Shown here piece after piece: positions 1-9,151 of a DNA stretch of 64,000 bases. The position numbers and the translations under genes are program-made. The stretch spans positions 40,563,111 through 40,627,110 of the forward strand of contig OY997593.1 of assembly GCA_963921825.1 (NCBI GenBank), written 5' to 3'. Origin of the DNA: Erodium maritimum. Taxonomy: Eukaryota > Streptophyta > Magnoliopsida > Geraniales > Geraniaceae. A model generated the notes under the pieces. That model saw only the letters and a list, made by a program, of their open reading frames with translations, was not told where the DNA came from and made no database searches. Every line of letters begins with the position of its first letter. The stretch's first letter is position 1.

Positions 1-1810
1 GATCCTGCACACCACTTTTATCCGACAGAAGTGCTTGATGTCGAAGAAAACTCGATCGGTTTCCAAGATGGGTCAGGTTTAGCAATTGGTGATACGTTTG
101 AGATGCAAGAAGAGTTTAAGACGTTTTTGTCACTTATTGTTGTGAAGGACGGGTTTGATTATCGTGCTGCCAAATCTAACAAGTCGGTGTTTGTGGCAAA
201 ATGTGCTAACAAAAATTGTGGATGGAGAGTGCGTGCAACCAAATTTGGAACTACAAGGTAGTTCTCCGTCAGAACATATTTCAATACTCACTATTGCTCT
301 GCGAATGCGACGAAAGTCCACCGCCGGCAAGTAACTACTAAATTTGTTGCTGAATTTGTGAGGCAAAAATGTGCGGGTCAAAAGCATACACCGTGTCCAA
401 GACTAATTCAAATATTTTTACAAAATGACAGTCAGTCAAGCACCCAGATACCATACTGGCAAGCTTGGAAGGCCAGACGACTTGCCAACTTTTATCTTAG
501 AGGGGATACCGAGAAAAGTTATGCACTCCTTCCGGCTTATTTGGAGATGGTTGTAGAGAAGAATCCATGAACAATCACCCATCTAAAGGTGGATGAAGAA
601 AGCAGATTCAAATATGTATTTATAGCATATGCAACATGTATTCGAGGATGGTCGACTATGAGAAAAGTCGTTGCGGTTGATGGCACTTTCTTGAAGACAC
701 GGTTCAAATGAGTAATGCTTATTGCAACCGCACAAGATGGTCATCATCAGCAATATCCTATTGCTTGGGGAACTGTAGACACAGAGAATGATGCTCTTGG
801 ACATTGTTTTTTGAGATTACAGGAATTTATACCAGATGAAGATGATTTGGTAATTCTTTCTGATAGGAATCAGAGTATCATCAATGGGATGTTGAAGATA
901 TACCCTAAAGCAGATCATGGACACTGTAGGTGGCATCTCGGACGAAATGTACGACTTCATTAAAAAAAAGGCTACTACTGGAGAAGTACTTCTAAATGCT
1001 TTCAAAAAATGCGTTGAAGCGTACCGGGTATCTGAGTTCAACAGATTGTACGAAATTATGAGTGAATCCTACCCATTAGCCATCCAGTATCTTGAAGAAA
1101 CAAATATAGCGGTACATCAGTGGGCTAGAGCACACTTCAGAGGTGCTCAGTACAATATCATGACAAAAAAACAGAGTGAAGTCGATAAACGCAATATTGA
1201 AAGAGCCAAGAGAGTGGCCTATCATTGCATTGCTTGATGATATGCAGGAGAAAGTTTCAGAGTGTTCAACAGGCGTCGTCTTCACATTGCATGTATACCT
1301 CAAGGTACAATGTTGACTCAACATGCAGAGAAAGTCCTTCGGGTAAGGCCACGAGTTGCTGCCCAAATGAAAGTGATACAACTCAACGCATCAGAGTTTC
1401 AGGTTGTTGGTAAGAAACATGTGACCATAGTTAATTTATCTGAGAAGCTGTGTGAATGTCGTGTGTTCAACTTGGATAAATTGCCTTCTTTACATGCAAT
1501 AGCAACTGCCAAGTTGAAGAACATTGATTGTTATAAGTTCTGCTCTGACTATTACTCGCTGAACATGAGGAGAATGGCTTATTTTGAAACCCTTTATCCC
1601 GTACCAGCGGAACGAGATTGGGTTTTTCTTAGCTCCGAACCATTTATAAAGGTTCTCCCTCCAAAAGTACCATTGAAGCGCGGTAGACCACAAGTCAAGA
1701 GAATCTCATCCGCCGGTGAGCCACGTCGGCCACCAAGAACAAGAAAATGTGGATTATGTGGTGTTGTTGGTAATACAAGGACAACATGTGCCATGACAAC
1801 TATTATGTAA
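1..1810 (+). pseudogene. Decayed MULE (MuDR/mudrA-like) transposase, 5' end outside window
   Basis: The frame is open from the first base and reads as a plant MuDR-family transposase: an N-terminal Mutator-type DNA-binding region to about 260 (Cys pair around CANKNCGWRVRA), the catalytic MULE core at about 680-960 (VDGTFLK, then GHCRWHL), and a SWIM-like zinc motif near 1451-1495. It is broken by in-frame stops at 259-261, 568-570 and 709-711, a frameshift near 960 (frame 1 to frame 2) and a stop at 1235-1237. The SWIM motif keeps C-x-C and the final His, but the third Cys is Ser (PSLH). The C-terminal CCHC knuckle has Asn in place of His. Family role: cut-and-paste transposition in the nucleus. 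This copy cannot encode active enzyme. Confidence 0.88.
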
Positions 1811-1826
1811 TAAGGCCATTTATTGT

Positions 1827-1922
1827 GTAATTGGGATGATAACCATTTTATGAACAATTTGTGCTTGTTGAGGAACTTGTAATTGGGATGTAACCATGTT
1901 ATGAACAATTTGTGCTTGTTGA
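1827..1922. repeat. Two tandem copies of a ~50-bp unit after the MULE relic
   Basis: Copy 1 starts at 1827 and copy 2 at 1879. Both read GTAATTGGGATG, then TAACCAT, then TTATGAACAATTTGTGCTTG. Copy 2 is cut by the hAT element, and its continuation (GAGGAA...) resumes at 2666. Confidence 0.75.
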
Positions 1923-2659
1923 TAGGGGTGTCCAAAATTTGCCCGGAACCTAATCCACCCGGTCAACCCGGCTCACCCGGCCCCAGTGGGTTTGTCCCCA
2001 TGGGTTACGGGGACGGGCCCAGGTTCAGAAATACCAAACCCGGAGTGAGCGGTCCGGGTTGCGGATCCGTCACATGCTTTCCTACATAACTCGGACCACC
2101 CGGATATGGTACAAGTTCAATGCCTAAAGCTACACTCTTACAATTTTAATTACTTTTACATATAAAGATGAAGATTGATTTTTGAGATTTTGAAGATGAT
2201 TACCAATTTTGTAATAGAACATGTCATAGTTTTGTGTTGAGTTGAATTCATCTTTTGTAATCATAATCTGTTTTGAGTCAACTTGAACTCCCTATTTGAC
2301 GTTTTTAATCCTTGAACCTTTGATAAAATTTCAATAGGGTAGAGAGTTTTTTCATACTTAAGAAGTGACCAAATTGAGAGCTTCTAAGCACTCTTTGATG
2401 ACTTTTTTAAGGGTATTTGGATAATGAAAAAATATTTGAAAGTATACGTGCTACTACTTACGGTTAATTTGATCAATTGTAAACAAATTCGGATGGGTTG
2501 GTCCAACCCGGTGAACCGGCCCATAATCCGGACGGGCGGGTTCAAATGTGTCATTTTGGGCCTAGGGCCGGGAGCGGGTTAAAATTTTTGAACCCGGTCA
2601 CTACGGGTCGGTTCAAAAAATTAGCCACGGGGCGGGGACCCGGCCCATGGACACCCCTA
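1923..2659. mobile_element. Non-autonomous hAT-type element, 737 bp
   Basis: The ends are a perfect 12-bp terminal inverted repeat, TAGGGGTGTCCA at 1923-1934 and its reverse complement at 2648-2659. The flanks are a perfect 8-bp duplication, CTTGTTGA at 1915-1922 and 2660-2667. An 8-bp duplication with such ends is the hAT signature. The subterminal 150 bp on each side are GC-rich and full of CCCGG/ACCCGG words, while the middle (about 2090-2480) is AT-rich. No transposase frame is present, so movement would need a hAT transposase in trans. The perfect ends suggest a fairly recent insertion into the already duplicated host sequence. Confidence 0.92.
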
Positions 2660-2667
2660 CTTGTTGA

Positions 2668-3475
2668 GGAATTTGTGATTGTGATTTGCATGTTATTGAT
2701 TTTCTTTTTATTCTCTATCCAATTGTTGCCAATACTTATTTGAATAGTGCTTCTCAATTAATTCAAAGTATTTTCTACTGTTATACTCTCTGCTTGCTGT
2801 TCACCAAAGTTGGGAACACTTTGTAATAGTTATTTTCCGGGGAAATGCTGAATTTGTTGTCTGGTGTTCCTGATACTTAAGACATTAACCAGACTGTTAG
2901 TTCAACTTGGAATATTTTTTCCAGACTGGAATCTAGAACGCTAATAACAATTTTAGACTTGCAATTTAACCTGGACATTAACTACTAGAACACACATACA
3001 AACTGCAAAATAAAGTGAAGATATATAAACGTTATTCTAGACCTAGTAAATATTTTCCAGAGTAGCAGATTTTAGACAAAATGAAAACATAATTGTTTCT
3101 TCCCAGAAACACGAGTATAAGGTACAGAACACTAGAAATTGTGTTCATTCAAATTTCGCATAATTTTTTTTTTTACCAATCCTATTAAAGTTTGGATATC
3201 CTTCCAAAATATTTAAAAGCAACAAAACAAATGAATTAAAATGGTTTCTAAAAAAAACTATTAAAATGGTTGACTTAGGACTAATAAAATGGTTGACTTA
3301 GGACCATTAAACTTTAAAATTAATAATAAAGCAAACACACGGTAGTTTTTCACACCCAGCCGTTACTTTGTGAAAGAATCCGTTAGTTTGTTAACGATAT
3401 TATTTCCTAAAAAACACAACACACACGTGACATGCAAACATATTTTATTTGAACATTAAGGCGCGAAGACTCGCC
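2668..3475. other. AT-rich DNA without a gene
   Basis: No coding frame was recognised. It holds a word related to CCAGACTGGAAT near 2890-2940 that recurs near 4210-4320 and, more loosely, 15890-16000, and a 2-copy direct repeat of TAAAATGGTTGACTTAGGA near 3262-3304. Confidence 0.5.
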
Positions 3476-3617
3476 TCCAGAATTTGGTTATTGATGAAGA
3501 AGTAGAACGCCAACGCGAAGAAGAAGTGGTTATGCCACTTTGGAGTTGAAACTCCTGTACGAACCTCAACCACGAAGGTGAATCCAGGAAGAAGGTTCGT
3601 TGGGTGTGAGAATTTCA

Positions 3618-4116
3618 TGGTAAGTAAAGAATTTATTTTAGGGTTTTTTGATTTGGGAATTCTTGCTGCAATTAGGGTTTTTTGATTTGAGAATTTCTGC
3701 TGAAATTATGGTTTTTTTATTTGAGAATTTATGCTGAAATTAGGGCTTGTGTTTTTGCTAGAATGAAGGATCCAAAGGGAAATGCGATTTTTTTTCGCTG
3801 GATTGATGGACCCAAATTCGAATCTGGGACAAAGTCAGCTGGGAACTCAGAGCAATTCAACAAAATATTATAAGATAGAGTTGCAAGGATGGAAGATGGG
3901 GAATTTAACTTGCTTGAGAAAATGAAGGTTTTTGAAGATACAATTGCAAGGATGGAAGCTGAGCTTTCTATTGTGTTTGAACAACAAAAACATGATGATG
4001 AAAGGATTCTGAAGCTACAATTGGATGTGGATGCTCAAAGAGACAACGCCAAAATAATGATTATGTTAGTTGTTATAGGATTTGTTTTAAATTTTTGGAT
4101 AAGTAGGTTAATATGA
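3618..4116 (+). pseudogene. GRF-zinc-finger-like small protein relic with coiled coil and C-terminal membrane segment
   Basis: A leader ends in ATG directly followed by GTAAGT at 3618-3626, which looks like a first exon and splice donor. A tract ending TTTTGCTAG at about 3761 would be the acceptor. The frame from 3763 reads FFRWIDGP, which resembles the C-terminal edge of plant GRF zinc fingers, then meets TAA at 3871-3873. It continues from ATG 3889 for 75 aa: a predicted coiled coil (about residues 5-55) followed by a hydrophobic helix (IMIMLVVIGFVLNFWI) at the C terminus. This finger remnant / coiled coil / membrane helix order is typical of small plant GRF proteins. The Cys-rich part of the finger is missing, so it is a relic. 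The family assignment is an inference from a short motif plus architecture. Confidence 0.5.
3638..3739 (+). repeat. 34-bp tandem repeat, 3 copies, in the presumed intron
   Basis: Copies are 3638-3671, 3672-3705 and 3706-3739, each starting TTAGGG or TTATGG and containing ATTTGAGAATT or a close variant. The TTAGGG word is not a telomere array. Confidence 0.85.
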
Positions 4117-4600
4117 ATGTATGTTTGTAGCAAGAAAAGAAAGGAATGCAATGGAATGGAACTTGCTTGTATGTTGTTGTTTGTTTGTAAGTGTTGAGGT
4201 TGGTGGAAGAAATTAACCAGACTGGCAGTTCAAATTGGAATAAATTTTCTAGACTGGAATTAAATTCTCAGACTGAAAACAACCAGACTGGCAGTTCAAA
4301 TTAGAATACATTTTCCAGATAATTACATGTATTAAAAACTGTAAATCATACATAACAAAACAATAAAAATTAACTAGAATTCGTATTCATATATAGATTT
4401 TGACATACAAAAGAGTTAACCCAATCCTAGTACCAACAGAAACAAAAACAAAAACAAACATTAAAAGTTTGACTTCCACTTCCACTGAAACATAACAAAA
4501 GCAACAAACATCTATTGCTTCCCAACAAAAGGAGGTCATGGCCCTGGAAACATAGAACTGATATATATATATATATATATAAACATAAACAAAAACTAAC
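4117..4600. other. AT-rich spacer with microsatellite
   Basis: No gene seen. Two copies of CCAGACTGGCAGTTCAAATT lie at about 4215 and 4284. A (TA)n tract of about 22 bp lies at 4558-4580. Confidence 0.5.
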
Positions 4601-4601
4601 T

Positions 4602-5047
4602 ACCTTGTTATAGAAGAAGTTTGTTAGTCCCAGGATGGCCAGTTGGAACCACACTCTCACCATGGTCGGTGTCGTCGTTCGGGTCTGCAAGAATAAAAAG
4701 GGCGTCATATTGATCTTCTTCTTCTTCTTCTTCCGGGTCTGTTGGGGCTGGGGCTCCTCCTCTTCTTCCTCCGACTCCTCCGACTCGTCCTCCGACTCCT
4801 TCTCGGTGACCTCTGGGTCGTCGTCCGGGTCTCCTTCCTACTCCTCCCCGGAGAACTCCTCGTCCGAGGGCGCGTCGTCGTCTAAGTCTTCTCGTTTCCT
4901 TTTATGACCACCTTCGTTGTCTTCCTCTTCACTACTGACGTTGGTGGCATGCGATGGGGGAGATAGTGGGGGGTAGAGGCTCGGTTTTGACTCTTCGAAA
5001 AACCAAGGCGAGTCGGGGGAGTTCGGTGGTGGGGGTGGTGGCTCCAT
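4602..5047 (-). pseudogene. Acidic, proline-rich small protein relic
   Basis: On the minus strand an ATG at 5047 opens a frame beginning MEPPPPPPNSPDSPWFF, followed by a Ser/Glu/Asp-rich and KRKRED segment (possible nuclear localisation signal). A TAG at about 4838-4840 interrupts it. The same frame continues with another long Asp/Glu-rich tract to about 4605, where AAG/GTAGTT could be a splice donor. A good TATA box lies about 120 bp upstream. I do not recognise the family. Composition suggests a nuclear, possibly chromatin- or transcription-associated protein, but low-complexity acidic frames can be fortuitous. Its upstream region is cut by the gypsy element A. Confidence 0.4.
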
Positions 5048-5166
5048 GGAGGATGGATGGGTATGTAGGGTTGGGTTGCAGTTGCAGCAAAGCCGAAGGA
5101 AGATGAAGAGGCCTCAAAAAGCAGAATGGATTTTCAGTATGGGTGTCATGTGTTCTAGATTGGTTT

Positions 5167-5174
5167 CTTATATA
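5167..5174 (-). promoter_or_regulatory. Candidate TATA box for the minus-strand acidic gene relic
   Basis: The minus strand reads TATATAAG about 120 bp upstream of the ATG at 5047. Element A begins at 5182, only 8 bp further upstream, so the original upstream promoter now lies beyond 15672. Confidence 0.4.
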
Positions 5175-5181
5175 GACTTGG

Positions 5182-6792
5182 TGTAATAACCACTTCTGGT
5201 CAACGTCAGTCAAACCTGCGAAAAACAGGAAAATTTAAAAATTTTGAGACAGACACTTAATTTAATCTAATTTGACCCTGAGGGTCATACCGGACTTAAG
5301 TTGACCCCGTTATCGACTAAAATGAGTTCCAGGGGACTCATGGCAACTTTCTGATCAATTTAGGAAATGTTGACTTTTCGTTGGAAAAGTCAACCGAGCG
5401 ACGTTTTGGTCCATTCGAGCACCGTTCTGGATACAAAAACTTAGCCGTCGTCGCAGCGGTCTTAGTTGAGCCGTTTCCTTGTGGCCCGCCAAGTTTCGTA
5501 ATTTCTTGGAAAAAGTGCCCGTTCGGGGCCCGAAACGTCCGATTTTTGGGAAACTGATTGGAAAATATCAACTTAGTTATTTTCCAAAAGGTGTGGGACC
5601 CACCTTGACACATGTCCTAATTGTGGTGGTGTTAGTTTTGGGGGGAAAAGGTGTGGAGGAGAAGGGGTGGTCGAACCTATGGGTTAAAAGAGGGAAAAAA
5701 TAGGTTTTGTTGTTAGTTGTTTTAAATTAGAAAGAAGAAGAGAGGGTTTAGAGAGAGAAGGAGAAGAAGAAGAAGAGAGAAGAGAGGGAAAGCTAGGGTT
5801 GGAGGGTTTTCAAGCCTTTGAATCGTCTCAAGACAAGGAGAGTTCGTCTTCCCCTCGTCTTCCTCGTTGGTAAGACCTAACCCGATCTTCGTTTTGTTAA
5901 CTTTGGAAAGTTAGGGTTTTGTATAAAACTATGGGTTAGGGTTGTAGTGAGTTTGGGGGATAGTTGGAGACGTTTTGGAGGTGGTTGGAGGTGAAGAATG
6001 ACGTTTTCCGGTGACCGGAGGCTCGGGAGGAGCTCCGGCCACCGTGGGTGGTGGCCGGCCGGCCATGGGGTGGTTGGCCGGAGTTGGCACCAGCCACCAC
6101 ATGGTGGCCGAGCCCCTCCCCTTAAACCCTAGGGCACGGCCAAGTGGGTTGGGTGGGGCCCACGTGCTCGGTTGCTCGGGTTTTAATGTTCGGGTAGTTT
6201 AAAACGTTCCCCGGACCATTTATCCTAAACCGAATCGAAATTTGGAATTAAATTGGAAAAGTTGTAATTAACGGGTTTTAGAAACTTTAAACGTTAATTA
6301 ATTGACTCGGAAGTCGGAATTCGATTCCGTCAAGTACATTGGGTTCCTTGAAATATTCTAAGACCGTAGAAACGAAAACGGGGGCTTTTGGAGCCCCGGA
6401 AGGCAATTAACAAAACCCGGGCAGATTCGCCATGTCGGGCGAATCGGGCCTTTACGGGTCCTTTATCGACAATTTCGAGTAATTGGGAAGTTTGGGAGTG
6501 ATCGACGTTGTCGGGGTTACGTTTGGGCCTTTACAGGTACTGATCACCGGACGTACTATGTTAGCTCTTGAAGTTCATGGAGCTTGGAGCGGAGTCTGGT
6601 CTTTACTTTTGTTGAGTCTAGTGACGGATGTTGTACCTTGTCCACTTGTTGGGACGTTTTTGTATTGTAAATACTACTATTATTTTTGGTAACTAAATGG
6701 AAATATCAGAGTTTTATTCAAAACAGGTTTTAAGTGTTCATGTTTTAAATGTTCGCGTCCCGAGTTCGGTTAGTTGAAATTGGGGCGTGACA
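5182..6792 (+). repeat. 5' LTR of element A, internally deleted
   Basis: 1611 bp against 2884 bp for the 3' LTR. The sequence is continuous with the 3' LTR up to TTTGGGCCTT at about 6531, then jumps to TACAGGTACTGATC, so the counterpart of 14130-15406 is missing. The lost part includes the minisatellites and the GGTGAGCG palindrome of the 3' LTR. By eye the first ~300 bp differ more between the two LTRs than the stretch from about 5780 on, which is nearly identical; this unevenness suggests gene conversion or recombination. Confidence 0.92.
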
Positions 6793-6795
6793 GCT

Positions 6796-6807
6796 TGGTA
6801 TCAGAGC
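6796..6807 (+). other. Primer-binding site of element A
   Basis: TGGTATCAGAGC is complementary to the 3' end of plant initiator Met-tRNA, the usual first-strand primer of this lineage. It starts 3 nt after the LTR. Confidence 0.92.
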
Positions 6808-6963
6808 TCGAGGTTTTAAACCTCGGACTGTCCGTCAGTTAGGTGGGAGAGTCGAGTCAGTGTAGACCCATCATATCCTGAGTGTTGTTTTTGCTTGTGC
6901 GTATGTTGCAGTATTTTGTTGCTGGCATACTGATTGTGTGTGGTTGCGTGAACTGTTTTTAAA

Positions 6964-7009
6964 CTGTCACGGGTCGACTCAGGAGCGCTCCTGTAGTCGG
7001 ACGTGACGG
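6964..7009 (+). promoter_or_regulatory. Conserved leader hairpin with palindromic apex (element A)
   Basis: An outer stem CTGTCACG / CGTGACGG encloses the perfect palindrome CAGGAGCGCTCCTG (6980-6993). The same structure recurs in the leaders of B, C and D. A role in RNA packaging or dimerisation is an inference. Confidence 0.5.
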
Positions 7010-7114
7010 TGTTGATGTCAAGTCGGTACAACGTGGTTCGGGGACGCCTGGACCGGATTGTAACTACGTGATGTCAAGGAATGAAGTTTTAAAATGAAAG
7101 GGTGAAGGTTTTAA

Positions 7115-7222
7115 AATTGTTGGCCCTGTTGGCATGTCTTGAACTTGACTGGCCCTACGGGCGTGTGTTTTGATTTTGGTTGGCCGGTGGGCAAAGTTCA
7201 ACTTTGGTTGGCCCGGTGAGCG
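7115..7222 (+). repeat. Degenerate ~30-bp leader repeats with GGTTGGCC...GGGCGTG
   Basis: Several imperfect copies of TTGGCC-N-GTGGGCGTGT. Clearer copies occupy the equivalent place in C (44520-44625) and D (55175-55280). Confidence 0.6.
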
Positions 7223-7440
7223 GGGGTCGTGTGGTTGTGTTGTTATTGGTGGTGTTGGCTTATGTTTGAGGTCGGTTTTTAGTTGCCCTACTGTGTTAGG
7301 TTTTGGGTGGTCGTTTTTAACCGGTAAAGTTACAAATACCCTAGAGTAGACACAACGGGTGTAAGTAGGGCAGTTTTCGTCTTCGCTACGAGATCGGAGT
7401 CACTGGTGTGACCCGGTAGGTGGAATGGTAGGACGTTGGT

Positions 7441-7702
7441 GCCGGCCCGGGACGGGGCATGGCAGGTGCTTCATGCCGGCCCGGAACGGGGCACGGCAGG
7501 TGCTGCCTGCCGGCCCGGGACGGGGCACGGAAGGGGCTGCCTGCCGGCCCGGGATGGGGTTCGGCAAGGGCAGGCTGCCGGCCCGGAAAGTCTTGGTTGC
7601 CGGCCCGGCCTGTGGCCCGGCTGGTTCTGGTTGTCGGCCCGGCATGTGGCCCGGTAGGTTTTGGTTACCGGCCCGGAGTGTGGCATGGAAGGGGTCTTGT
7701 AC
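7441..7702 (+). repeat. 34-bp GC-rich minisatellite in the leader of element A
   Basis: About 8 units, each opening GCCGGCCCGG (starts at 7441, 7475, 7509, 7543, 7577 (short), 7599, 7633, 7667). 34 is not a multiple of 3, and both strands stay open in several frames. The long frames seen here are by-products of base composition, not genes. C and D lack it. Confidence 0.9.
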
Positions 7703-7938
7703 CGCCCCGGTCCAGTGAGTTGTTTTCAAATTTTGGTGGTTGTTGTTTCGTTGTGTGGGTTGGTTTGTCGTCGCTTGTGTGGTGCACGTCGGTGCGGTCT
7801 GGTTGAGGTCTCGTTTACTAATACTATATTTAAAGTATGTTTAGCTTGAGCGGTGTGGTGCTTTAGTGATAAGCACGCTAGTGTAAGCGTAGACCGGGTG
7901 AACATTAGTGTTTTTGAACTGTTGTCTTTATTTGAGTT

Positions 7939-7977
7939 CGCAAACTAAACGTTTGCGTGTATCCGTGCAGAGGATAC
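7939..7977 (+). promoter_or_regulatory. Paired small hairpins just before gag (element A)
   Basis: CGCAAAC-TAAAC-GTTTGCG (7939-7957) is followed at once by GTATCC-N7-GGATAC (7959-7977), ending 5 nt before the gag ATG. Element C has the same pair at 44862-44900. Possible translation or packaging signals; function inferred only. Confidence 0.45.
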
Positions 7978-7982
7978 TGTTT

Positions 7983-9119
7983 ATGGCTCGCGGTAGACGC
8001 GGACGAGCAGCAAGAACACGGGGTCGGGGACCCACGCGAGGCCGGCGGGGACGGTCAGCGGGGGCACCGGGGAGGGTGCCAACCGTTGAGCCCGCCGAGT
8101 ACGCGGAGGTGCAGGGCACTCCTGTCGGAGAAGACAGGAGAAGCGATGCGGGGCCGTCTACAGGCACCCCCAGTGTTCCGCCAGTCGCGGATCCTCCGGT
8201 TATGACTGCCTTGGATGAGCTGACCAGGACAGTTCAGAGTTTGGTGGCGATCATTGCCAGCCGAGAGTGGGCTTCGCCAGCACCAGAGGCAGCCGCGGTC
8301 CCGGTGAGGGCCGCTCAGACAGAGGATCATACCTCCCGAGCACTACTAGATTTCCTGAAGCTCGGGATACCTACTTTTTTCGGGGAGCCGAACCCCGACC
8401 TAGCCGAGAGGTGGCTAGAGCAGGTCACGCGAGATCTGGATACATCGGGTGTCGAGGATGACCGTCGCAGGGTGTCCTTCGCGGCCCATCAGCTGAGAGA
8501 CATCGCCTACCACTGGTGGGGGCGTGTGAAGGACACGGTCGGATACGACTACAGCATCTTCCAGGAGGTGTTCATGGCACAGTACTTTCCCGAGTCGGCT
8601 CGGCTGGAGCGACATCGGCAGTTCTTAGACCTGGAGCAAGGAGGGTTGACGGTAGCAGAATACGAGGCCAGATTCACGGCCTTGGCCAGATTCACGCCGG
8701 AGATGGTGACTTCCGAGCTGAATCGGTGCCTGCGGTTTCAGGGGGGACTTAGACCGGTTATTCGGGACAAGGTCCTCGCCTTGAGACTGCGGAAGTATAC
8801 GGACCTCGTGGACTTCGCAGCGACGGTGGAGCAGGCGATCCGGGATGCGATCAGGACCCGCGAGGTTCGACAGCGGCCAACCAGCTTTACAGGGCCGTCC
8901 GACTCACGAGACTCACGGAGGCAGAGGACCACGGGGTTCTTCCGACCACCGCCTCATCAGGGTGGATCGAGACAGCATGGGTCAGTAGCGTCGGTGGGAC
9001 CAGTCGCCTCAGAGAGGAGGCCGGTATGCTATCACTACGGTCAGCCAGGCCATTTACAGCGAGATTGTCCAGCGAAGGGAGGGCCCGCGGCCTTACCAGC
9101 GACTAGCCGGACAGGCTAG
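7983..9119 (+). CDS. gag: Gag protein of element A
   Basis: 378 aa from the ATG at 7983. This start is chosen because the strongly basic [20 protein letters not shown] opening recurs at the ATG of element C. Residues about 120-300 form the Ty3-type capsid region, with the family landmarks [23 protein letters not shown] and [21 protein letters not shown] single CCHC-type knuckle begins at residue 349, but its second Cys is Tyr ([14 protein letters not shown]), so zinc binding is doubtful. Gag forms the cytoplasmic virus-like particle that packages element RNA. The stop is TAG at 9117-9119. Pol lies in the -1 frame relative to gag. The frame is otherwise intact over its whole length, unlike B, C and D. 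Confidence 0.9.
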   Translation: MARGRRGRAARTRGRGPTRGRRGRSAGAPGRVPTVEPAEYAEVQGTPVGEDRRSDAGPSTGTPSVPPVADPPVMTALDELTRTVQSLVAIIASREWASPAPEAAAVPVRAAQTEDHTSRALLDFLKLGIPTFFGEPNPDLAERWLEQVTRDLDTSGVEDDRRRVSFAAHQLRDIAYHWWGRVKDTVGYDYSIFQEVFMAQYFPESARLERHRQFLDLEQGGLTVAEYEARFTALARFTPEMVTSELNRCLRFQGGLRPVIRDKVLALRLRKYTDLVDFAATVEQAIRDAIRTREVRQRPTSFTGPSDSRDSRRQRTTGFFRPPPHQGGSRQHGSVASVGPVASERRPVCYHYGQPGHLQRDCPAKGGPAALPATSRTG

Positions 9120-9151
9120 GGCTCGGGGTCGAGAGTCGACGGGACCAGCAG

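Noticed and set aside
3638..3700. Telomere-like TTAGGG words
   Set aside because: Part of a 34-bp intronic repeat, not an array of TTTAGGG.
6525..6545. Spliced intron explaining the 5' LTR deletion of A
   Set aside because: The missing segment starts AAGTAT and ends TTTTCC, not GT...AG, so it does not look like a retroprocessed intron.
6796..6807. Partial tRNA-Met gene
   Set aside because: Only the 12-nt primer-binding site; no cloverleaf around it.
7400..7806. Several overlapping 70-115-codon frames on both strands
   Set aside because: They are produced by the 34-bp GC-rich minisatellite, which has few stop codons in any frame. No homology or start context supports them.
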